From the NCBI GenBank assembly GCA_030248215.1, contig JASANG010001159.1, positions 62,001 through 126,000 of the forward strand: DNA of 64,000 bases, in the 5' to 3' direction. Below, piece by piece: positions 38,801 through 49,162 of the stretch. Position numbers and translations under genes: made by a program. The notes below the pieces were generated by a model. That model was not told the origin of the DNA. It did no database searches and worked only from the letters and a program-made list of their open reading frames with translations. Numbering within the stretch: position 1 is the stretch's first letter; each line of letters opens with the position of its first letter. Source of the stretch: Enoplolaimus lenunculus (lineage: Eukaryota; Nematoda; Enoplea; Enoplida; Thoracostomopsidae).

Positions 38801-41800
38801 GCAAATTAATACACTACAGTGAAGGAACATAAGAATAGTTGGTATACGAACAATTTTGTGGGTTGCATCAAATTTTGTTATACTTGTAAACAATTTGTTC
38901 CAGGTTATCTTAAAAAATTTATTTTATCTTAAAATGTTTGTTTCAAGGATGAAATTTGTAAAATTCACTGCTTTAGTTGTACGCCACACGGAAGATTTCC
39001 GTAAAATAGGATCCTGTTGAATCGCAACACGATATAAATTGATAAATTTCAGAGTCTGCAGAGATTTATATGTTGCTTAACATTTTCCTTCAAGTAATCT
39101 AATAGGTATATTTCGGGTGCCTAGCCAAAAGGGGAATAAACGACTCTCTACTAGGGAAATTACAGCCTGAATTGTAAGTCATCTTAAATCTTTGTATGTT
39201 CCTCTATAAATTCTAGTCCTTCTAGCAAGGTGAGCTCGCTACGGGCTGGTATATTTATAAAAGTACTTAAAATAAGCTGTGATACAAATTCACTAACCTG
39301 TGCTATCAACTAAGTCTTTCTTTTTTGCTGCTAATTGATCCACCTGGCCTCCAGTTAAGGGTACACGTTGATTTTTCCTGTTTTGAATCATTAAACAAAT
39401 TACGGATATTATTGCAGGCAGCTAAAATACAATATAAAAAGGTTTAAGAATTAAAATTATTCAAGAAACGTCGTGAGATGGTCGCCATAAAACTTTTCTT
39501 TTGTTTTAAGCGGGCTAATAAATTCAATACAATGAAACATTACCCCGTTTTATCTTGGATTTATTTTTAAGCTGGGATTCAGACCCTGAACTCCCGAGTG
39601 CGAGGCTTTTATCATTACCGATCAGTTTTTGGGATTGTTTCTCGAGTTCGAGAGGGCTCTTCTTATGTCTTGTTGAAAAGCTATACTATATATGCATAAA
39701 GACAGAACACTGTGTGTTATTCCGTGTATACAGTTTTGCACTGAGTTGCTTATAGTATACTCTAGGTCGAAGGAATTTAAAACTGTTGAAAAACATTCCA
39801 GTCAAACAGGTTTGCGGGGCAAATGAATAAGTTAATTCGGTCGGCCCGGGCCCGTAGGCAAGGGGGGGTCACGGAGCTCAGTCCCCCCTGTAAAAATTTT
39901 GGGGCTCGCTAGAAAATTTTCAATCTTGCTTGTAACTCATTAAAAACCCTTCAATGCCCTTCCTGAAAATTTTTAGCCCCCACAGCAAGGCGAGCTGGCT
40001 ACGGGCCTGGGTAGGCCTCGAATCCAATACATTTTAAAAAGTCAATGGACCTAAAACAACTACTCACCTGAACAGCTGCCATAATCCAAAAAGCATAGTG
40101 AATTTTATAGATTGTAACATGATGTCCGAGCATAAGAAAATTGCTGAAATACATAGTACCAAAGTTATAATGTTGGTGAAGTCAGTAATTTGCGATGCTG
40201 AACAATTAATAATTAATTCATTTTTCGCCAAACTGATTGGACAATACAAAATATCACATAATCGATCAAAGACTACCGGATTTACAAACACTTTAATATA
40301 TTGCAGTTGTAAAATATTTCAAAATCCAGTCAGATCAGAACCAGAATAGAACTGTCTGTGTTTTCAGTAACTGCAAACTATGAACCAAACTATTTTTCAA
40401 TGATATTAAACAAATGTTGTATGTTTAAACTTCGCGTTCGTATTAGAAAATGTGTGTAGGCTCTATTACCAGTTAACGATAAGTCATATAGATTATGAAC
40501 CAGGTAATAGAGAGCTTTAAAATTTGACACATTTTTGCACTTAATTGATCCTACTTGTGATGAGTCGAGTTTGATATTTGTAGTTGCGTCAGTTCATTTG
40601 TTTTAACCTATTAGTAACTGGAGATAGAAGCTACACACATTTGAGAATATGTGACCTGGAAATGTGAACGCAACTTACTGTGGATGAGAATGCACATGTT
40701 TATGCTGATCACCAGGCGAATTTTCATCTTCGCAAATGCCATCTTCAAGAAACGGCGCTGTTATTATTGGGCTGATTAGCGCCCCTAACCCGTAGCAAAA
40801 ATGCATTGCCTGAAATTGTATCATTTCAGTTGACAAAAGAATTGTAATGATTATCTACCCAATTCAATATAAGCCTTATGTTTCGTGTTTTGCTTTGAAA
40901 TAAAGCGCTTACACTTTGGTTTAGGCATAGGCTTAGAATTAGGGTTACTCTGCATTGCCTTGTAGTAAACATTGGGCAAAGCAATAATAGCAACTGGAGA
41001 TAAAAAAAGATCTGAAAATTGCAATTCCTTGCATTTTCAAGTTCCATCAAACTGTGAACAAACCTGCATAAACGCGGACACGTCTTCGTGGTACAATCGA
41101 ACCATTGCAACATTCCCCGTTGAATCAACTGCACCCATGAAAAAACCCATAACACCAAGAATAAACGAAAGCGAAGTTAAGTTTTGAGCTGCTGGAACGA
41201 CAGCCAACATCAATGCTTGAATCACAACTCCGACCAATAAAACGACATCGGTCGAAATTCTGTGAAAAGTATAAACAAAGATGAACCAAACATCGAAATC
41301 TGATCTAGTGAAAGGCGGAACAAAAATAGCTTACATGCCTAGACCTTCAGCAGGAATCAAAACCAAAAATTTATACTGAAATTTAGTGCCAAATTGATGT
41401 GACTTCTTGCTCGTCTCGATCGAGAGCTTTGTTTACTGTTATACACCACGTGGATACTTGTCTGAAATTTCTCAATCTGTCACTGGATCAGATAATACTT
41501 CAATTATGAGTTTTATTGCAACTATCAGTTGAATTAAACGTTTTTCGCCTTTCATCAAAAACTTGTACGATAATGCAAGGATATACTTTGGAATGTTACT
41601 TTCAAAACTTAAGTACGCTTTAAAGTTTCGAACTCAACGTTATTTGGTCCTGGAGTCATTTATGCGCCACAATTTGGGATAGTTGACATTTATGGACTCT
41701 AATTAGGGTTTAGGGACTCTATCCGCTTACGGACTCTTTCTAGGGATACGGACTCCTATTGACTGGGACTCCAAATTGGGACTCCCTCTCATTACCACTC

Positions 41801-44800
41801 TCTTACTCGGGTTACTACAGTTACTAAGTGTAGAATTTATCGTCAAATTTGTCCAAACGGCAATTCACATATAAAGGGTGAACTAAAATAAGACAAAACT
41901 ACTCAGCTATAAGGTTTCCCTAATTTTGCGGGGTTAATATGTTCAGTTTCCGCTACGCCTTACTTTGCCAGCGTTACTCCAGTAACCATTGTGCCAACCA
42001 GCATAAGTCCCGTTTGAGCAAAGAACATAAGTGTACTTTTCGACTGATCCGTGTGTATTATACATGTCAGTTCCCAAACTGTTGGACCAAGACATCCGAC
42101 ACACAACCCAAATGTGCCAAACACTAAACAGTACGTTAGCGTTGATAGTTTTCGCGTTGAAAGAAGTTGCAACGCATGCTTGAATCCGCTTGGCTAAAAT
42201 AAAAGTAGAAAATAAATTGAGTTTTTGAATATAGCATTTATTACCAGTTAGTGATAGGTTTCACAGCAACAGATCTGGAACAACTACGATGTGGGTGGAT
42301 ATTTTGAAGCATTTGATTGATGTTACCAGTGAGCTTAGTTTTGAGTTTGACTTCCGTACTTGCTGCAGTTCGCATGCTTGAAAACTATTACAAACTAGAG
42401 GTAGGTGCTACGCGTATTTGAGAATATCGGCAATAATGCTGACCTTAGGTTTAGCGAGGACTCATACACCTGCAGCCTTTAAATGGCAAAGAAAATCAGG
42501 CATTGATTAGAATGCCTGCCCTGCCACCATATTAATGTTATGTCTTCACAGTTATGTTTCTGAAAATTTCAGTATAATTTTAAATTTCTGGTGCTACGGT
42601 TAAACACATGACATAAATTTTAGACAATATCGCAATTTACATAGTTGAACCAAGAGTCGATAATGGTTTCAACAAGAGTGAGCAACTGGGTACATTCTGT
42701 GTACAAATCAATGTACCCGGTACGCGTTGCATTTTTCCCTTACCCCCCTCAATTGGGGGTGTTGAAATCTGGAACGCAGGCAAATACTGTTGCGATACAC
42801 AGCGCAAACATTGTTCGATTGTATTCTTGATTTAGGTTTAACTGAGTTCTGTGTGCAGTTGACCCCCCTAAATAAGGGGGGTATGGGCAAAACGCAACGC
42901 GCGGTGGTACTTTTTATGCTACGCGTATTTGTGGAAGTTGCCCACTCTTATTATCGACTCTTGGTTGAACTAAATACGCTTGAACTAAATAGGTTTTTAG
43001 GACGTTTTTAAAAATTACCGAAGAGGAATGAGTACCGGAACCATACGTCATATCAATGGTTGATAAAACAGAACAAAGCGAGACGTTCAATATCTCTTAT
43101 TTATTTCAATTCATAAAAATTTATAAAATTGTACATAAAGAGGGATTTAAAGAAAATTATTACAGAACACATCATCTTGACCAGATTTGGCCATTCTAAA
43201 AAAACGAACGATACCTGGTGTAAATTTAAATGTTTATTTCTAGTGTTTTTGTATATATCATGTCCTTCTTACCAATCAGAGCATATTTTCATATTGAACA
43301 ATTAGGCCGAGTATACTGTGATAATTGCTCGAAAATTGTAAAATTTTTGACAAAAAAATTCAAACGAAGAGCCATTGGCACGCAGCCAAAATACGTTGTG
43401 GTAGTGCGCTCTTGTACGGTTTCTCTACAGTTCTGACATAACTTACGCTTACGATTAGGCTTATGCTTACGCTTTGGCTTGTGGGTGACGTGTACAAGTG
43501 ACACATTGAGTTCGTCTTTTTTCGATTTATTTCAATCAATTATATAATATGGGTAATGTTTTCAAGCAATAAACTAAAATCACAAAGAACCGATTATACC
43601 ACTATGGTAACAGATTATCTCACCCAATGTATGTAACGAAACCGACCATAAGTAGAAAACTTATATAACCAGTACAATCCCTACTTAATACCGCATTACC
43701 TGTGTTTTGTACAATTTCTATTCTTTCAGCAGTAAACAATAAGTATATCAGAGGAACACGTAAGTGGAAATATAAAATATATCACCTCCCGAAACTTCTG
43801 ACGAAACGAAAAAAACCCCATTTACAAGCTTAAAGTTTGTCTCTCTCGCTATGCTGATTTTGAAAAAATCCACGTTTTATACACTCCTAAATGAAACCCT
43901 ACTTTCGATGTTCATGTATATTAACAGCGAATTTTGTAGAGTACCACAGTTGAACGTGATGTTCACAATTTGCATCAAAACCAGCAGCGTGGTAAATTTA
44001 AAACAGTTTTTATTTAATTTTAATCATGTCATTTCACACTTCCACTATTTATATAAATGATTGATTTTAGAGCACCAGACATATTTTGATGTCAAACGGC
44101 TGACATTAAACTGAACTCAGTATTTGACATTTAACTCCATTTGTTTCTCAAGACAATCGTTACCATTTATTCCTGGCGATTCAATAACAGTGCACTGGCG
44201 GATCCAAGGGGGTGAGTAAAAATGTAACCCCCACCGGAAAGGAAAGTTTTTTCATTTGTTAAAGTTGGTTAAGAAAATTTTGCGGGGTCGACATGATTCG
44301 CTACAATCAACAGACAACAACAAAAACGTACAAGGTTAACTGAAATCCTCTTAAAACATGCGTGGTATATTTTGTCCCTTATAAATATTCACCAGCGGAT
44401 CCAGAGAGGGGCAGGAGAGCCCTACGTCCCGCGTCAGAATTGTTTTTGAGATAAACAAGTATAGACCCCTACCCATACAAATTTTCTCTCTCTGAATTTT
44501 TTTGGTGATAACGTCCCTACGTCACAATTTTTCGCTGCCAATGACATATAGAGCATGCAGTGAAAATTGCGTTTCATAACATTTGCCAGCCCTCCTCTCC
44601 CCGTCAGAAATTTCTGAATTCGGCGTTGCTTGTATTCAGCAACTAAAAGTACACTCCACCAAAACAATGCAATTCTTGAATTTGCCGCCTGATACCGTGT
44701 GCACTATCCCAGTAAACACAAGCCAAATTTCCCAAAACCACATTCATTTTACAGAAAGAGCTGGTTCACAAAAATGAAATCAGTCATTTGATTGCGTAAT

Positions 44801-45743
44801 ATGTTATATTTCAATATTGTTTCTAACAATTAATTTTGCTCGGAACAATGACGAATTAGAGCAAGCTTAATGCGTCTATTTCAGACGTATTAGGTTGAAA
44901 TCTAGTAGAGGTAAGCTTGGGAAAAACATTGCGCATTTAGCTTCCGTGAAGCCTTTAACAACAACAAAACAGAAAGATGCCGATAGTAAACTTGGTGGCA
45001 TGAATTCAACTACAGAGGAGATAGCGGACACGCAAACTGGCGGTCGTATATTAAAAAATGGCTATTGCAGGTATTATTATTAGTTAGTAATAGGTGTACA
45101 ATACCAACTAAATGTCGACAAATGTTGGAATTTTCGTAAAAACTCAATTCAAAAATGCCACAAAGTTTGTACAACTTAATGTCGAGAAATCTTTGAAATT
45201 TTGTAAATTTTGATTCATTTATTTTAAAATTACCAAATTTAACATACTGTGAAGTTTACATATAGTCGAGCAAATAACGGGTTCGCAGCCAGAAGAGCGC
45301 ATGGGACTTGATCTCTTCTAGAAATATCCCCGCGGTAAAAAGTTTTAACCATGTCTTTTCTAAAAATTTTAACCCATTATCAGGTTGAGCTAGTTTCACA
45401 AGGTGAGCTGGCTAACGCAAGGTGACCTGGCTATGAACCTGGCGAGTAACTCGAAAACCAAATTCATAATCCGTAAGCGAACACCCATAACAAAAAGAAA
45501 TACATAGTCAAAATCTGCTGTAAATAATAACTTCCGTCATCACGACAATTCGTTGCCCGACAACTTGTAATCCGAAATTTCATCGACTCGACAATTAGTC
45601 TCCCAAAGAGCTATTTTGTGCTACATTTAACGACAAACTGAAAATTTTTTAGTTATCCTTACCTCAAACTTTTCATAATCAACGATATCGAGAGCAATGC
45701 TAACATAGTCGCAGTTTGAAATTGGCTTCGTATTTTGCGTCAT
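32804..45743 (-). CDS. MFSD4/NaGLT1-like major facilitator transporter
   Basis: Twelve minus-strand exons in perfect phase, from 5' to 3': 45663-45743, 41964-42193, 41064-41259, 40679-40809, 40068-40143, 39298-39421, 38642-38769, 37993-38085, 37321-37401, 36574-36721, 35623-35693 and 32804-32995 (stop at 32804-32806). The sum is 1551 bp, 516 residues, the length of human MFSD4A/B. Every intron is GT-AG. Landmarks of the family include FGTFGLCVGCLGPTVWEL (TM1), MGAVDSTGNVAMVRLYHED (TM4-5 region), HFCYGLGALISPIITAPFL, YAFWIMAAV, FGACLLFVSDGVQ, SAFAAYVFSYG, FGRLAAVVLSI and AALGEMLFPIAVGN. Twelve membrane spans are expected. MFSD4B/NaGLT1 is reported as a sodium-glucose carrier, but the substrate here is unknown. 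Intron 1 is about 3.5 kb and full of MITEs, and it holds a possible nested exon. A short upstream ORF overlaps the start codon. Confidence 0.95.
33497..33680 (+). repeat. telomere-repeat MITE, degraded copy
   Basis: Starts GGACCATGTTACTGTGACGG, has CTATGGGACTGCAATAGAG and TAAAGCTTGAACC, then TTACGCTGAGGCATAGGC variants and TTATATACTACTGCTACG. It lies in the last intron of the transporter. Confidence 0.55.
35127..35262 (+). repeat. MITE, GGCGGATCC family, left part
   Basis: GGCGGATCCAAGAGGGG at the left. GGTTTAGCACTAAAACGACG and CTTCGCTCGCAAGTTTTTTT match the copies at 3258 and 5038. No clear right terminus. Confidence 0.5.
35944..36439. mobile_element. Tc1/mariner-like MITE, GTGACCCGAATAAG ends
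   Basis: Termini GTGACCCGAATAAGACGGGG and its inverse (CCCCTCTTATTCGGGTCAT), flanked by TA on both sides (35942-35943 and 36440-36441). About 496 bp. Inside, a unit of about 60 bp (CCCCTGTTATTCGGTTACGG ... TTATTTATT) is tandemly duplicated. The right half has ACGGACTCTTATT repeats, partly inverse to the left. It lies in the intron between transporter exons 10 and 11. Confidence 0.75.
39115..39248. repeat. MITE, GGCCCGTAGCC family
   Basis: Left GGGTGCCTAGCCAAAAGGGG, then AATTGTAAGTCATCTTAAAT. Ends AGCAAGGTGAGCTCGCTACG. It ends about 50 bases beyond the donor side of transporter exon 6. Confidence 0.6.
39846..40011. repeat. MITE, GGCCCGTAGCC family, near-complete copy
   Basis: Begins CGGGCCCGTAGGCAAGGGGG and ends GAGCTGGCTACGGGCCTGG. 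The interior has CAATCTTGCTTGTAACTCAT and C-run/G-run blocks. It lies in an intron of the transporter. Confidence 0.75.
40590..40678. repeat. TTGAGAATAT-motif repeat abutting a splice donor
   Basis: GAAGCTACACACATTTGAGA near 40628, then GTGAACGCAACTTAC, whose last bases are the inverse of the GTAAGTTGCG donor of transporter exon 4. It matches the right arm of the foldback at 3478. Confidence 0.5.
41570..41822. repeat. MITE, GTGACCCGAATAAG family, right part
   Basis: CTTAAGTACGCTTTAAAGTT, TTTGGTCCTGGAGTCATTTA and GGACTCTTTCTAGGGATACG follow the right half of the 35944 element. Ends TTACTCGGGTTACTACAG. Confidence 0.6.
42643..42972. repeat. foldback element, 330 bp
   Basis: The left arm GTTGAACCAAGAGTCGATAA is the inverse of the right arm TTATCGACTCTTGGTTGAAC. 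Inside, CCCCCCTCAATTGGGGG and CCCCCCTAAATAAGGGGGG form further short hairpins. Pieces (GGGTACATTTTGTGT) recur near 34381 and 8040. It lies in intron 1 of the transporter. Confidence 0.65.
44197..44630. repeat. two GGCGGATCC-family MITEs, adjacent
   Basis: One begins GGCGGATCCAAGGGGGTGAG at 44197. A second begins GCGGATCCAGAGAGGGG at 44394 and ends CAGAAATTTCTGAATTCGGC at about 44624. The second matches 48972-49162 internally (AAAATTGCGTTTCATAACAT). Confidence 0.6.
44885..45070 (+). CDS. coding-like exon nested in the transporter's first intron
   Basis: The acceptor TCTATTTCAG ends at 44884 and the donor TGCAG/GTATTA is at 45070/45071. Between them 186 bases (62 codons, phase-preserving) stay open and encode a polar, Lys/Thr/Gly-rich stretch (GKLGKNIAHLASVKP ... 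DADSKLGGMNSTTEEIAD). The strand is opposite to the host transporter. No domain and no partner exons recognised. It could be part of a nested gene, a lost-gene remnant, or chance. Confidence 0.3.
45279..45442. repeat. MITE, GGCCCGTAGCC family, divergent
   Basis: GGTTCGCAGCCAGAAGAGCG at the left, CTAGTTTCACAAGGTGAGCT, then GGTGACCTGGCTATGAACC at the right. It lies in intron 1 of the transporter. Confidence 0.5.
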
Positions 45744-45769
45744 TATATTTCCAATTTCGTCAGTGCCAT
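45743..45769 (-). promoter_or_regulatory. upstream ORF overlapping the transporter start codon
   Basis: On the minus strand an ATG at 45769 opens eight codons (MALTKLEI). Its stop TAA shares its last A with the transporter ATG (TAATG). If included in the mRNA, it would make translation depend on leaky scanning or reinitiation. The 5' end of the transcript is unknown. Confidence 0.35.
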
Positions 45770-46290
45770 CGGAGCGACACTCAATAGATTGTAAAAAAAG
45801 TTTTGCGAAAATTTTAAAAACCCAACAACGTGTGTTTACAAAAATTTTATTCGTATTCGAACAATTTGTTTATTATCTCTCAGCAGATGAAAAATGTGAA
45901 CCAAAATCGGTCTTTTAATTGCCGTTGCACAGACATTCGTAACCATTAGGCACTGATGAATTTTGGAAAGTTTTTAGAAAAACTTTAAATACAGACGTAT
46001 GAATAACTGGCTGTACCCAACTGCCCACGCGTTATATTTTACGTAAATTATAACCGTTTGATATACGTGTGAAGCACGTTGGATTATAGAATAGCCGGAG
46101 AATTTAAATAATGCGGTGTTCTCGTTAAGTTCTTTCGTAACTCCTTCTCACATTGAGTTGCCTATAAGCAACTCAGCGCACTGTGTATACGTTAAATAAT
46201 ATATATCGCCCCGTGTTTAACAAATGCAACATGTATACATCGTACTAAATCTCCACAAGACGTGAGAGCCTATTCCGGCTCGAGCTTCAA

Positions 46291-46400
46291 GCTCCTATAG
46301 CTGAGTGGTGATGGTATACGCCTCCCACTCCAGTCACTGGAGTTCGAATCCTAGAATGGTATACGCCTCCCACTCCAGTCACTGGAGTTCGAATCCTAGA
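46291..46400 (+). repeat. tRNA-like sequence with 45-bp tandem duplication
   Basis: The first 65 bases resemble a tRNA: box A TAGCTGAGTGGTGATGG, an anticodon-loop-like TCCCACT (would read Gly CCC) and box B GAGTTCGAATCC. The acceptor and T stems do not close. The 45 bases 46311-46355 are repeated exactly at 46356-46400, so box B is present twice. Probably a tRNA pseudogene or SINE head. Confidence 0.5.
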
Positions 46401-47392
46401 ATAAAAGTAGGTCTCAGGGGAAATAGAAAATATACATGTGAGAAAGGGTTAAAGGAGGACAAGAAGTATGGGCCGCGGAACGATTTGTTATGAGGGAAAG
46501 AGAATCCAAGCGAGATTTTTAGAAAAAATAATTTTCTAAACAATTACCAGCATTTCTCAACTGGTTTTCATGTTTAAGGAACCGCCAACCTACAATTGAA
46601 GTAAGGATTCTCAATTTCCGAAAATAATTTTTTGACCTGCGCTTCTCACAAGACTGAACGAAGATGATATTGTGGTCACAAAGAAGTAAATTCAGCTGTA
46701 AAAGTAAAATGGTTTGCGCGAAGCGCAGAATTTGTTTTGACCTTTTGTTGTTAGAGTGGGTTAAATACGCATATTTTAGGTATAATACTGAAACAATGTT
46801 GACGTGATCGAAGCAATGCGGACGGGGCGTGCTCCTATGTCCTTTATATTGCCGTCCTTGAATTTCAGCCATGGACGGAACTAAGATTTCATCACATTGG
46901 GAGAGTATAAACCTTAAACGAAAGGTTTTGGAGAGTGTGCGTGGCAATCGAGGAGAGACAAGTTAATGAGGTATTTATTAGGCTGGTCAGACGGATAAAC
47001 CAGCACACGTGAAAAGTCTTTGAAGCCATTAATTCCGTATAAAACTTTATATTGAACAGGTTCGTTCGATGGAACAGTTGTTTAAAAATTTGTTTGCACA
47101 ACCATTGGTTGACCGCATGTAGAGTGATGTAAAGTACGTGAGCGAAACGAGTGAGAAGCCAGACATATTTCAAAACTATGGCAGTTTTTGTTTCAACTGG
47201 TTTGGGTAGGGCCCAAGTGCGGGGTTTCATTTGTTTTAAAGCCAAAACTTCTTCAGTGTGCACGATACAGAAAGCAAGAATGCTTCAGTGTGAAGGATAC
47301 TGAAGCCAAGTGTGCAGGATACTGACGCTTAAACAGCTCAGTATGAGGGACACACCAGATACAGACACATTTTCGAAAAACTGACGTTCGTA

Positions 47393-48220
47393 ATAATTAT
47401 TTGGCTTCACCATATTTGCAAAGTATAAGTTAAACATGGTTTATATAGTTCACAAACAAAGCTGTGTCAACGTGTACCGTAATGTTTAATCGAATAGAAC
47501 GTTATGTGGGTAATGTTTTCATTTCTGTTTTTTTGCTCAGCCAATCAAATTGCGCCTCTATAATGCTTCACCCCGTATTATAAACCTTGTTTAATTTATA
47601 CTTGCAAATATGGTGAAGCCAAATAATTACTGTGCGAGTCAGTCTTCTTGAATATAGTCAAATTGGGCTTCCCAGAACAGCAATTGTCGTTTATGACATC
47701 CCAGTTGCCAACTGGGGCAAAAAACTACTGCAACGCTGACTTATTTTGATTGGTTGCTGAGGTTTAGCTATATCCGAGAAAAACAAACTTGCACAGCAAT
47801 TATTTGGCTGCACCATATTTGCAAACTATAATTAAACAATGTTTATTTATATGGATGAAGGATTATATAGCGCAATTTGATTAGCTGTTCAAAACTACAG
47901 AAATAAAAACACGATTACGCACATAACGTTGTATTCAATAAACATGACGGCAGATGCTTATACTATATAAACCTTGTTTAATTTGTACTTTGCAAATATG
48001 GGGAAGCTAAATAATTATTATGCAACTCAGTTTTCTCGAATAGAGTCAAGCCTGAACTACCAATCACACACAGTTTGCATTCCAGCAGCTGTTTGGCCTA
48101 TACAATCCTCCAATCAAAAGCACTTTGTTGTGCATTACTTGTCTGGGTTGCTCCGAATAGCAGTTATCGTTTGGGGCGTGCCAGCTGCCAACTAGTGCAA
48201 ATAGTTGTTTGGGGCATGAC
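47393..48220. repeat. two tandem copies of a foldback element
   Basis: ATTATTTGGCTTCACCATAT (47397) is inverse to ATATGGTGAAGCCAAATAAT (47609). The same pair recurs as ATTATTTGGCTGCACCATAT (47800) and ATATGGGGAAGCTAAATAAT (47996). Each right arm is followed by related text (GAATAGAGTCAAGC/GAATATAGTCAAAT, then GCCAACTGGGGC/GCCAACTAGTGC). No coding capacity. Confidence 0.65.
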
Positions 48221-48484
48221 ATATACACCATCTTCATTAGATATGGGGTCATACCGAGTGCAGTCTTCTAATGCAAATTTCAACTTTGCGATACTGTAAA
48301 TTTTGGCCTTTTCAGTACTGAAAATCGTCTATGGGATTTTAAATCATCTTGTGTCAATTTCAATTGATACCTTATGGGGGTAAACAATATATTATGGATG
48401 TTGTGATACACTCTGTTCATGAATATTATGTGATATAGATGAGAATAACAGACACTAAACTGCAGTGTTTAAAAAGCTGAAAAG

Positions 48485-48677
48485 AACAGAGTCGGAACAG
48501 TTTTATAAGCATATTCCGAAGCCTAAGCCTAAGCCTAAACATAAAGCCTATGCGTAAGAACGAGCATATTCCTAAGCCTAAACCTAAGCCTAAGCAAAGC
48601 AAAAAAATTGTCTAAAGCTTAAGCTTACTCTATTGCAGTCCCCCAGAAAAACGTTCCGCCCCTGATCTTTACATGGG
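48485..48677 (-). mobile_element. telomere-repeat MITE, reverse orientation
   Basis: GGAACAGTTTTATAAGCATA, then (AAGCCT)n runs over about 85 bp, AAAGCTTAAGCTTACTCTAT and the terminus CCGCCCCTGATCTTTACATG. The left terminus is slightly eroded. Confidence 0.7.
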
Positions 48678-48971
48678 ACAAAACTACAAAGGTCCAATTT
48701 TAATCCAGGAGACGATTTCCTCGCTGTTTGGGGGGGGCTTAAATCACATCATGACCATACGGTTTACATTTATCGTTAGTCAAAATGAAGCTCGATGACG
48801 CTACACTATAAAACAAATTGCAGAATAGCTTAATAACACAAATGACTATCTGTATGTATTGAAATCAATCAGAGGCTCTCATACAAATGAATAAAGCTTC
48901 ATGAAATTTCGACAACGTTGTTTTTTCAATTCATACACAACGAATCGAAAACGTACCACGTGTTTACTTTA

Positions 48972-49162
48972 GCGGATCCAGAGGAAGAGCTGGCGAATGC
49001 CCACCTCCGTCAGAAATTTTTTGCGACAAAACGATAAGGACCGTATATATATCTTACAATTTTGCCCCTCACAAAATTGGCATATATATAGCATACGGTA
49101 CAAATTGCGTTTCATTTCTTTTGCTTGCATGTCCCCCGTCAGATATTTCTGGATCCATCGCC
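48972..49162. repeat. MITE, GGCGGATCC family
   Basis: Starts GCGGATCCAGAGGAAGAGC and ends CCCGTCAGATATTTCTGGAT then CCATCGCC. The interior has ACAAATTGCGTTTCATTTC as in the copy at 44394. Confidence 0.6.

Noticed and set aside
46519-47263. Two long minus-strand ORFs (142 and 123 codons)
   Set aside because: No domain, signal or splice context. Composition matches AT-biased chance ORFs, and they overlap in different frames.
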